A stretch of DNA of 15,230 bases, from the NCBI GenBank assembly GCA_050010555.1, contig JBEKKV010000050.1:1-15230 (forward strand). Reading direction: 5' to 3'. Position 1 is the first letter of the stretch, and every line of letters starts with the position of its first letter. Shown in pieces: positions 8,166 through 15,072 of the stretch. This DNA is from JALHUB01 sp050010555. GTDB taxonomy: Bacteria > Chloroflexota > Dehalococcoidia > DSTF01 > JALHUB01. The notes below the pieces were generated by a model. It was not told where the DNA came from and made no database searches. It saw only the letters and a program-made list of their open reading frames with translations. The position numbers and the translations under genes were made by a program.

Positions 8166-8240
8166 CGTCCGCGCCTTCCTCAGCCCGCCCACCTCCAGCC
8201 TACGCCGCGCGTCCATTCCTCCGGCGCCGTCCCTCCCGTA
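8166..8240 (+). terminator. Possible Rho-dependent termination (rut-like) zone after the hopanoid operon
   Basis: The 75 bases after the DUF116 stop are strikingly skewed: by hand count 41 C against 15 G, with few A. No stable hairpin with a U-tract is seen. A C-rich, G-poor transcript right after an operon is the known signature of Rho loading sites. In a GC-rich genome this is suggestive only. Confidence 0.3.
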
Positions 8241-8251
8241 CGTAACATAAG

Positions 8252-8280
8252 TTGCGTCGCCTGCGTTTCTTGCTTAGACT
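8252..8280 (+). promoter_or_regulatory. Candidate sigma70-like promoter for the glycan gene block
   Basis: TTGCGT at 8252-8257 and TAGACT at 8275-8280 are separated by exactly 17 bases. They match 3 of 6 and 4 of 6 consensus positions. It sits in the only clear break between the hopanoid operon and the glycosyltransferase genes and about 105 bases before the chosen GTG start. Chance matches of this quality are common. Confidence 0.3.
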
Positions 8281-8386
8281 ACTCTCCATCAGTCCAACGT
8301 CTGTGCGCGACCACGGGCTGCCGGCTGCCAGCCCACAAAGACCGGTTCACGGGCAGAGGAGACCAGCCACGAGCGAGGAAGAAACG

Positions 8387-10837
8387 GTGGCGGAGGCGCA
8401 CCCGGAGCATGGGCTCCGGCTTCGGCGGATTATCCGTCTTGCCCGACCACGTGCGCCATCACCTCCGGACAACGAACAAGTCCCCCGTACTGCCTCTCAG
8501 GTGAGCCGTTCCCGCCTCCCATTCCTGAGCCGGCGGTTCGTCGCGGTTTACATTGGTCTTGCCGTTAGCGCCCTTCTCCTCGGCGCCCATTGGTGGAGCG
8601 CCGGCGGCGCTCAAACGCACGTCCAGATCGAGGCGAGTGACGGCATCTACACCGTCTACGTCGACGGTACGCAGCAGGTCAAGGCATATTGTGACCAGTA
8701 CCGCAGCGGTGGCGTTGTCGTCAAGATGCCCGCAAACGACGTGGCGGCCGCTCTGCCGCACCCGCGCGGACTCCAACGTTTAATAGTTACGGACGCAAGC
8801 TCACACGCCGTGCTCCTCGACCTCGATTCTGCGGCTCTCGCACAGTCGTTTTGGACGAGAACGTATGACGGCTGGCTGGTACTCTACGTTGGAGACCACT
8901 CCTGGACGAATTACACCGTTGACGCTTACATCGACAATGCGACCCAGGGCGCGATCTTCGTGGACTCGTCCTCCATGGACAGCGGCATCGCCTATTCCTT
9001 CCGGCCATACCGTCATCTGGATAACGGCCTGGACTTCGTTCAGGGCGGGAAGGCGCAGCAATGCCCCATCGCCCAGCCGGGTAACGTAGCGCCCGTTGGC
9101 ACCGTCCTCGCCAAGGGAATGGAGTTGTCCAAGACGCAGACGCTGAAGTCCATCGTCGCCATGATCGTGCGCCCGCTACCGCTACTTTTCGGTGCGGCGC
9201 TGATAATGCTGCTGACAGTTGTCTTGCTGCAACTCGCGGGCATAGGCAGGCTTTTGCGGCCGCTTGGGAAGTTCCGCTGGGGGACCGGAAACTTCGTGTT
9301 CTTGGTCGCCTCCGCGGCTTTTAGCGTCCTTGTATACATCAGCCGCGACGTGAACGGCGGGATTCCCCACGTCCCCGATGAGGTGTCGTACGTCTTCCAG
9401 GCCAAGCTTCTGGCCTCATTCCACCTGACGGCGCCCATCCCTTCTCCCAAGACGGCCTTTGATTTCTTCTATCCGAGTCTCCTGGTTGATTCGGGCGGCC
9501 GCTGGGCCAGCATCTACCCCTTCGGACACCCATTAATGCTATCGATTGGCGAGCTCGTCGGGGCGGTTTGGCTTATTCCGCCTCTGCTTGGTGCCCTTTC
9601 AATCCTGCTTATCTACCGCGTAGGCAAGCGAATCCATGGACCGCATGTCGGCGTCGTCGCCGCCCTGTTGCTGGCGTTCTCGCCGTTCTTCCAGATGACC
9701 GCGAGCAACCTCATGTCCCATAACACCGCCATGTTTTATCTCCTGGTGTCTCTCTTCTTCATTACGGCCGGCTGGAAACGCAGATCGCTGGCCTACGGGC
9801 TCGGTGGCGTCTTCTTCGGGCTGCTGCTTAACACGCGGCCTTTGACGGCGGCGGCGCTGGTGCCACCCTTTGCCTTCCTCTTCGTTTCGGACTTCGCCCT
9901 TGAACGCGGGCAGCGTGTGGCCGTCATTCGAAGGAGTTGCGCGTTTGCAGCAGGTGTCCTCCTGATGGTCGGCGCAATGTGCCTGTATAACCTGGGCACG
10001 ACTGGCTCGTTGAGCAGCGGCTATGGGAACAATTCGTCTCTAGAAACTGTGATCGGCTTTGGCAACAGAAACTCGTTAGCGCGGGGGCTGGAGAACGATC
10101 AGGCCCAGCTCTCGGCGTTGCTGCCGTCCCTGAATGGATGGCCGCTTTTCATCGGGCTGGCCCTCGTGCCACTGCCGTTCTTGCTCGGAAGCCGCAGTCG
10201 CTGGGATGTCTTCCTGCTGCTGGCGGCGCTGTTCGCGATGGGAGTGTGGACGCTTTACGAATCAAGCGGGCTCATGCACGGTCCACGCTACTGGTTTGAG
10301 GCAGTCCCCTTCCTCATGCTTCTTTCGGCACGCGGCCTCACGCTCCTCCAGGAACGGCTGGCCCACTGGAGCCGGCTGATCCTTGGAAGGCTGCGCCCAA
10401 CCGAAGAGCCCATCGCCGTCGCCCGCGTCACAGGATATGCTGCGCTGGGAGTCTTGCTAGCGATAAGCGTTCACGGGTGGATGCTGGGGAAGCACTTCGA
10501 CATCGAGCGCACTGATTTCATGCCGCGCACGATTTCCGAGTTGAAGGGCTTCAACGGCGCAGACGGGCGCCTCTTGCAGGCAGCCGACAAGATGCACATC
10601 CACAACGCTCTGATACTCGTCGCGCCTTGCGGCAATTGGCAATGCTATGGAACGGTCTTTTGGAAGAACTCGCCCGACTTTAACGGCGACATCATCTGGG
10701 CAAAGGATGTTCCCGAAATGCGCTACGCGGCCACGTTAGACAAATACGCGGGCCGCAAGATCTATCTGGCCGACTACGGCGCGGGCACAATCATCCCTTA
10801 TGAACCGCCGCCGGCCTACGACTTTCCGCCCGGCTAG
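8387..10837 (+). CDS. GT-C type membrane glycosyltransferase (GT39/ArnT-like) with extracytoplasmic domain
   Basis: Probably transfers a sugar from a polyprenyl-phosphate donor to a surface acceptor outside the membrane. GTG 8387 is chosen because GAGGA at 8375-8379 precedes it; the frame opens at a TTG at 8252, and GTG 8501 is another option with no visible ribosome binding site. With the 8387 start the protein has 816 residues: a Pro/Arg-rich cytoplasmic tail, a first helix at about 51-68, a soluble strand-rich region at about 78-250, a second helix at about 262-285, then a GT-C core of several helices. The core has PDEVSY at 330-335, where the acidic pair D331-E332 matches the catalytic first-loop motif of the superfamily, and YPFGHP at 377-382. 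The soluble region carries a WTNYTVDAYI stretch at 173-182 and looks like a LamG-type jelly roll, possibly a glycan-binding domain (inference). It is less GC-rich than the upstream operon. It is followed 87 bases later by a DPMS-like transferase that could make its donor. Confidence 0.8.
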   Translation: MAEAHPEHGLRLRRIIRLARPRAPSPPDNEQVPRTASQVSRSRLPFLSRRFVAVYIGLAVSALLLGAHWWSAGGAQTHVQIEASDGIYTVYVDGTQQVKAYCDQYRSGGVVVKMPANDVAAALPHPRGLQRLIVTDASSHAVLLDLDSAALAQSFWTRTYDGWLVLYVGDHSWTNYTVDAYIDNATQGAIFVDSSSMDSGIAYSFRPYRHLDNGLDFVQGGKAQQCPIAQPGNVAPVGTVLAKGMELSKTQTLKSIVAMIVRPLPLLFGAALIMLLTVVLLQLAGIGRLLRPLGKFRWGTGNFVFLVASAAFSVLVYISRDVNGGIPHVPDEVSYVFQAKLLASFHLTAPIPSPKTAFDFFYPSLLVDSGGRWASIYPFGHPLMLSIGELVGAVWLIPPLLGALSILLIYRVGKRIHGPHVGVVAALLLAFSPFFQMTASNLMSHNTAMFYLLVSLFFITAGWKRRSLAYGLGGVFFGLLLNTRPLTAAALVPPFAFLFVSDFALERGQRVAVIRRSCAFAAGVLLMVGAMCLYNLGTTGSLSSGYGNNSSLETVIGFGNRNSLARGLENDQAQLSALLPSLNGWPLFIGLALVPLPFLLGSRSRWDVFLLLAALFAMGVWTLYESSGLMHGPRYWFEAVPFLMLLSARGLTLLQERLAHWSRLILGRLRPTEEPIAVARVTGYAALGVLLAISVHGWMLGKHFDIERTDFMPRTISELKGFNGADGRLLQAADKMHIHNALILVAPCGNWQCYGTVFWKNSPDFNGDIIWAKDVPEMRYAATLDKYAGRKIYLADYGAGTIIPYEPPPAYDFPPG

Positions 10838-10924
10838 ACAGAATGGCCTCTTGGCCGAGTTGTCTGATCGCTATTGAAAAGGTAACGTTTAGCCTAAGAA
10901 ACCGGCGAGAACTGGAGAGCACGA

Positions 10925-12127
10925 ATGACCCCGAACCCTGCCGAAAACTCGTCTCCGAGAGTGGACGGCGCGCCAACGACCGAGAAGGAAGGTAGCGCTC
11001 TCTCTGTCGGTCTCGTCGACGTTTCCGTCGTTCTGCCCTGCTTGAACGAGGAGCAGACCGTCGCGAACTGCGTGCGAAAGGCCCGAGACTGGTTCGAGGC
11101 CGCAGGACTACGCGGAGAAGTGCTCGTCGTTGACAACGGCTCGACGGACCGTTCATGCCAGGAGGCTACGGCCGCCGGCGCCCGCGTCGTCGAAGAGTCG
11201 CAGCGCGGATACGGCGCGGCGCACCGACGCGGCTTCGCTGAGTCGCGGGGCAGCGTCATCATCATGGCCGACGCCGACGACACATACGACCTGTCTGACC
11301 TGACCGCCCTCGTCGCCCCGCTGAGCGAGGGCTTCGACATGGTCGTCGGCAACCGCCTGAAGACGCTTTCCCCCGGGGCCATGACCTGGAGCCACCGCTT
11401 CATCGGCACGCCGACGCTGACCGCTCTCCTCTCGTTCTTCTCCGGCGCTCGCCTGGGTGACAGCCAGTGCGGCCTGCGCGCCTTCACCCGCGAAGCGTAC
11501 GAGCGGATGCAACTGAAGTCGGCCGGGATGGAGCTTGCGTCAGAGATGATACTGAAGAGTGCCCGCCGCGGACTACGCATAGCTGAAGTGCCGATCCCGT
11601 ATCATCCGCGGCAGACGGAAAGCAAGCTGAACACCTTCCGCGACGGCTGGCGGCACCTGCGCTATCTCATCCTGGCCAGCCCGAGCTATCTGTACACCGT
11701 CCCGGGTCTCTTCCTGCTCACGCTGGGCGTCCTGACGCTTGCGCTGGCCCTGCCGTCATCCCACGGCATCGACATCGGGCCGTTGCGCTGGCAGCCGATA
11801 TTCGCCGGAACGATATTCCTCGTCGTCGGCATGAACGCCGTCCTCCTTGGCTTGGCCTCGCGCATCTACACGACGGCCCGCGGCGACACGGAGCCGGACT
11901 GGCTGCTGCGCTTCTACCGGAAGTATCTCGGCTTGGAGGGCCTTTTTCTTTTCGGCCTCTTCCTGATGGCCTGCGGTGTCGGCGTCGACCTCTTCATACT
12001 CGTCAGGGCGCCAAGCGGCACCGCGCTCAACTGGGTCGACATGGCGGCCGTGGCGCAGAGCCTGATAGTAATCGGCGCCAATCTCTTCTTCGTCGGGGTG
12101 CTCACCGGTGTGCTCGAAACCGAATAG
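10925..12127 (+). CDS. Family 2 glycosyltransferase, polyprenyl-phosphate sugar synthase-like, with four C-terminal membrane helices
   Basis: Likely transfers a hexose from a nucleotide sugar to polyprenyl phosphate on the inner face of the membrane. The 400-residue protein starts at ATG 10925, with GGAGAG at 10914-10919 and a 5-base spacer. The GT-A domain (about 30-250) shows VVLPCLNEE at 35-43, VVDNGSTD at 68-75, the metal-binding DADD at 116-119, VGNRLK at 141-146, DSQCGLRAF at 179-187 and a RQTESKLNTFRDGWRH block at 229-244. These are the DPMS/DPG-synthase subgroup features. Hydrophobic segments follow at about 256-276, 291-312, 337-360 and 373-395. The combination resembles ArnC/GtrB-type enzymes that feed a GT-C enzyme, and the upstream gene is a GT-C enzyme. 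The 87-base gap before it has no convincing promoter or terminator. Sugar identity cannot be told. Confidence 0.88.
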   Translation: MTPNPAENSSPRVDGAPTTEKEGSALSVGLVDVSVVLPCLNEEQTVANCVRKARDWFEAAGLRGEVLVVDNGSTDRSCQEATAAGARVVEESQRGYGAAHRRGFAESRGSVIIMADADDTYDLSDLTALVAPLSEGFDMVVGNRLKTLSPGAMTWSHRFIGTPTLTALLSFFSGARLGDSQCGLRAFTREAYERMQLKSAGMELASEMILKSARRGLRIAEVPIPYHPRQTESKLNTFRDGWRHLRYLILASPSYLYTVPGLFLLTLGVLTLALALPSSHGIDIGPLRWQPIFAGTIFLVVGMNAVLLGLASRIYTTARGDTEPDWLLRFYRKYLGLEGLFLFGLFLMACGVGVDLFILVRAPSGTALNWVDMAAVAQSLIVIGANLFFVGVLTGVLETE

Positions 12128-12163
12128 CCGGACCGCAACCTCGTTTTCGCCGGGCCAGATCAG

Positions 12164-13231
12164 ATGAACGTTCCAGAAGCAGATCACGAAGCGGGCGCAT
12201 CGGCTGAGCCGCCGGCAACGACCGTGATTGTGCTCGGCTTCAACGGGCGTCACTATCTCGATGGCTGCTTCCGCTCGCTCCGAGACCAGGACGTGCCGCG
12301 CGACACCTACGAGTTGCTCTACCTGGACAACGGCTCCAGCGACGGCTCCGCCTCGTACGTCGAAGAGCGGTTCGAGGACGTCCGGGTCGTCCGGCTGGAC
12401 CGCAACTACGGCTATGCGGACGGGAACAACATCGGCTTCCGCTACAGCCGAGGACGCGTCATCGTCTTCCTCAACCAGGACACCATCGTCGGCCGGATAT
12501 GGCTGCGGGAGCTGCTCGAAGGGCTGGAGACGTCGCCGGACATCGGCGCGGCGCACGCCAACATCATCCAGCCCTGGTACCCGGAGTTCGCGAAGGCGGA
12601 GCGGCGGGAGAACCCGGGCGCGGCCTACACGGCGGAGGTGTCGCGGCTGGGATACGTGCGCTACCGACGGCTCCCGCCCGGCGACCAGCCCGTCGATACG
12701 CTCTTCCTGCACGGCGTCTGCATCGCCATCCGCCGCGAAGTCATCGATCAGTTGGACTATATCTTCGATCCGGAGTTCTTCTCCTACGCGGAGGACCTGG
12801 ACTTGGGCCTGCGGCTGCACGCCCTGGGCTACCGGACTGTCATCGTGCCGCGGGCAGTGGTCTGCCACTTGCACACGCTCCGGACGAAGCTGACGCCGGC
12901 CACGTTCACGCACACCGTCCGGATCGTCAGAAACCGCTTCCTGTCGTTCTACAAGGTCATGCCGCTTCCGGAGTTCCTCCTGGCGGCTCCCCTCATCGCC
13001 CTGGGCGGCCCCTGCAATGTGAGCGAGTTCGGGCTGTCCGGCCGGCGAAAGCTGCTCTACGGCCTCTTTCTCATTCCTGTTACGATAGCTGCGGTATTCG
13101 TCACCATCTGGCAGCTTCGCCTCTTCGCCGAGAAGCGACGGCGCGTGCTGGACCGCCGGTCCGGCTTCCGCTGCCTGCCGGAGATGTGGCGTTCGCGACC
13201 GGGGACGTGGGTCAGCGCCCAGGAGGGTTGA
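12164..13231 (+). CDS. Family 2 glycosyltransferase, rhamnosyltransferase-like
   Basis: A 355-residue GT-A enzyme of the WbbL/rhamnosyltransferase-like branch, adding a sugar to a growing surface glycan on the cytoplasmic side. Seen: VIVLGFNGRHYL at 21-32, LDNGSSDGS at 54-62, NYGYADGNNIGF at 81-92 (typical of this branch), FLNQDT at 102-107 in place of a classical DxD, LHGVCIAIRR at 182-191, and the catalytic-base region FSYAEDLDLGLRL at 206-218 with E210, D211 and D213. After H235 come two hydrophobic stretches (about 265-282 and 297-316) and a basic tail, so it is probably membrane associated. ATG 12164 lies 36 bases after the previous gene and has no clear ribosome binding site; no better in-frame start is evident. 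The stop overlaps the next start by one base (TGATG at 13229-13233), indicating coupling to the YbhN-like gene. Acceptor and donor are unknown. Confidence 0.87.
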   Translation: MNVPEADHEAGASAEPPATTVIVLGFNGRHYLDGCFRSLRDQDVPRDTYELLYLDNGSSDGSASYVEERFEDVRVVRLDRNYGYADGNNIGFRYSRGRVIVFLNQDTIVGRIWLRELLEGLETSPDIGAAHANIIQPWYPEFAKAERRENPGAAYTAEVSRLGYVRYRRLPPGDQPVDTLFLHGVCIAIRREVIDQLDYIFDPEFFSYAEDLDLGLRLHALGYRTVIVPRAVVCHLHTLRTKLTPATFTHTVRIVRNRFLSFYKVMPLPEFLLAAPLIALGGPCNVSEFGLSGRRKLLYGLFLIPVTIAAVFVTIWQLRLFAEKRRRVLDRRSGFRCLPEMWRSRPGTWVSAQEG

Positions 13232-14238
13232 TGAAAAAGACGTGGCTTCAGGTCGGCGTGGGCGTGGCGCTGCTGGCGCTGCTGCTCGCGCGGGCACGCG
13301 TCTGGGACCTCGGCGACGAGCTGGGAGACTTCAGCGCCTGGGCCGCCCTTTATGTGCTCCTGCTGAATCTGCCGGCTGTCGGCCTGCTCGCCGTTCGCAC
13401 TCACTTCGTGCTGCGACGGCTCGGCTACAGCGTCTCGCCGCTGGCGCTGGCGCCGGTGTCGGCGCTCGGCAACGTCGCGGCAGTGGTGACGCCGGGCGCC
13501 GCAGGCGACATAATCCGGGCGCCGTTCCTCAAGGGCCATCACGCTGTTCAGTACTCCGACAGCTTCGCGACGATAGTTTACGAGCGAACGTACTCATTCT
13601 GCATCCTCTGTCTCTCGACGTTGCTGGTCGTCGCCTGGAACTTCGCGCCGAACGCCCTCAGGATCGCCATCCCAATCGTCGGATTGCTCGTGCTGGCCGC
13701 ACCGGCGCTGGCCGCGATCCCGCTTCTGTCGCTGAGCGCGTGGGCGGCCGAGACGCGGTCGACCAGGCTGTGGCTGCGGCCGCTGCTGCACGCGCTGAAC
13801 CTCGGCGAAGGCCGCTGGGCTCAGTCGCTGGCGTCGCTGCTGCGTGACCTGCGACTGTCGCTTATCTTCGTCGTCCTGACCATCGCTATCTTCGCCATAA
13901 TGGTGCTCCAGGTCTGGATTATCTCAGCGCAGGTGGCGGTGCGACTATCCGCGGGCCAGGCGTGCGTCGCGCTGGGCGCTTCGGTGGCGGCAGGCATCGC
14001 GTCGTTCTTGCCGCTGGGTCTCGGCGTGCTCGACTGGACGATGACGGCTATAGTACAGCAGGCTGGCGCAACCGCCGCTTCGGCGACCTCGGTGGCGATC
14101 CTCTACCGCGCGACGAACTCGCTCCCGGCGGGACTGCTGGGGCTAATCGGTTACGCCTATCTCGTCATCCGGCTGCGGCGAGTCGAGAGCGGGCCATCAC
14201 CGGAGAGCGCCGCCGCCGGCGCAACCGACTCAACGTAG
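13231..14238 (+). CDS. Lysylphosphatidylglycerol synthase TM region / UPF0104 (YbhN, AglD) family membrane protein
   Basis: A 335-residue polytopic inner membrane protein. Family members include the transmembrane half of MprF and AglD-like proteins, with proposed roles in flipping lipids or lipid-linked sugars; exact activity is unsettled. Seen: a first helix at about 5-22, NLPAVGLLAVRTHFVLRRLG at 46-65, TPGAAGDIIRA at 87-97, YERTYSF at 117-123, several long hydrophobic segments (130-170, 208-235, 244-270, 297-313) and FLPLGLGVLDWT at 259-270, the counterpart of the family's conserved late PGGLG motif. A short Ser/Ala tail ends the protein. ATG 13231 has AGGAGG at 13221-13226 with a 4-base spacer and overlaps the previous stop by one base. 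The frame stays open far upstream, but that part shadows the glycosyltransferase gene. Placement after three glycosyltransferases suits transport of a lipid-linked sugar (inference). Confidence 0.87.
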   Translation: MKKTWLQVGVGVALLALLLARARVWDLGDELGDFSAWAALYVLLLNLPAVGLLAVRTHFVLRRLGYSVSPLALAPVSALGNVAAVVTPGAAGDIIRAPFLKGHHAVQYSDSFATIVYERTYSFCILCLSTLLVVAWNFAPNALRIAIPIVGLLVLAAPALAAIPLLSLSAWAAETRSTRLWLRPLLHALNLGEGRWAQSLASLLRDLRLSLIFVVLTIAIFAIMVLQVWIISAQVAVRLSAGQACVALGASVAAGIASFLPLGLGVLDWTMTAIVQQAGATAASATSVAILYRATNSLPAGLLGLIGYAYLVIRLRRVESGPSPESAAAGATDST

Positions 14239-14256
14239 GTATTGCGAAGGAATCGA

Positions 14257-15072
14257 ATGATGGCAAAGATGTCACGTCTCGCAGCGATTTTCGCGGCGAT
14301 GGTGGTCCTGGCCGGGACCTGCCTCCAGTTCACGGCTTGCGGTAGCGAGCAGAAGGCAGAACCTCCCCAGTCGACGATATCGCCCGCGTCAGCCGGGACG
14401 CAAACGCCGGATTCCCGCCGTGCCTGGAGCTTTCACGGTCAGCGCGGCATAACCGCTGCCTTCACGCCCACCGACCTTGCACTCTACCGCTTGCTCCTGC
14501 CACAGGTGTTCGACATGCCGCAGTCTCCGCTCGTCGTCGTCGCGGTCGTCTACTACTACGACGTTGCGTCGCCGCTGGTCCCCTACCACGAGGGCTACGT
14601 CCTCCTCCAATGCCAGTATCAGGGTCAGACCGGCTGGTACGTGCTCACAATGCCCGTGGACGACCAGACCGCGAACGCCGGCGGACGCGCCCTGGGCTTC
14701 CCGAAGTACATCGCCGAAGAGATCGATCTATCGGAGAAGGACGACGGCTGGACCGGCGACGTCACCTTCCAGGGGCAGAGCGTCATGCACGTCACTTTCA
14801 CGCCCGGCGCTACGCCCCCGACGGCCGCGAGCAGCGCGGACCCGGGTCTGCCTGTCTTTCTTCTCCTGCCGCCGGCTGAAGGCCCGCAGGTCAACGAAGT
14901 GGACACAGACCTGGCGGGAGAGCGCCAAACGGTGACCACCTCCGGCACGGCGACGATCGAAGCCGACCCGGACGACCCATGGGCAGGCCTGCTTCCGGCA
15001 CCGGGAACCTTGGTCTGGGGACAGCTACAGGACATGACGGGCGATTGGGTGCTGACGGCGAAGCAGCGTTAG
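14257..15072 (+). CDS. Predicted lipoprotein with acetoacetate-decarboxylase-like domain
   Basis: A 271-residue protein beginning with a basic then hydrophobic signal segment (6-22) and a lipobox-like FTAC ending at C28, then a Ser/Thr/Pro-rich linker (about 30-53). The folded part resembles the acetoacetate decarboxylase superfamily: PYHEGYVLLQCQYQG at 109-123, GWYVLTMPVDDQTANAGGRALGFPKYIAEE split across 126-155, with E112, R144 and the GFPK lysine K150 at the position of the family's Schiff-base lysine. The second lysine that usually follows is Y151 here, so decarboxylase activity is uncertain. ATG 14257 has GAAGGA at 14246-14251 with a 5-base spacer; ATG 14260 and TTG 14242 are alternatives. 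It lies 18 bases after the YbhN-like gene, probably in the same transcript. The TAG stop overlaps the stop of the convergent dxs copy. The substrate is unknown. Confidence 0.72.
   Translation: MMAKMSRLAAIFAAMVVLAGTCLQFTACGSEQKAEPPQSTISPASAGTQTPDSRRAWSFHGQRGITAAFTPTDLALYRLLLPQVFDMPQSPLVVVAVVYYYDVASPLVPYHEGYVLLQCQYQGQTGWYVLTMPVDDQTANAGGRALGFPKYIAEEIDLSEKDDGWTGDVTFQGQSVMHVTFTPGATPPTAASSADPGLPVFLLLPPAEGPQVNEVDTDLAGERQTVTTSGTATIEADPDDPWAGLLPAPGTLVWGQLQDMTGDWVLTAKQR

Noticed and set aside
8252..8386. TTG start giving a 45-residue longer GT-C protein
   Set aside because: No ribosome binding site before 8252, and the TTG overlaps the promoter-like -35 box. GTG 8387 has GAGGA at a suitable distance.
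10845..10856. GGCC-TCTT-GGCC mini hairpin after the GT-C gene
   Set aside because: A 4-base stem with no following T-run is too short to call a terminator.
10860..10888. TTGTCT-N17-TAACGT as a promoter for the DPMS-like gene
   Set aside because: Only about half the consensus positions match in each box and the gap is short; not stronger than chance.
12499..13230. Upstream extension of the YbhN-like frame
   Set aside because: It overlaps the rhamnosyltransferase-like gene in another frame and is compositionally a shadow; ATG 13231 has a strong AGGAGG.
11756..13297. 513-codon open frame on the minus strand
   Set aside because: It is antisense to two clear glycosyltransferase genes, its translation is Arg/Val/Glu/Asp-rich with no recognisable motif, and long antisense frames are expected in GC-rich codons.
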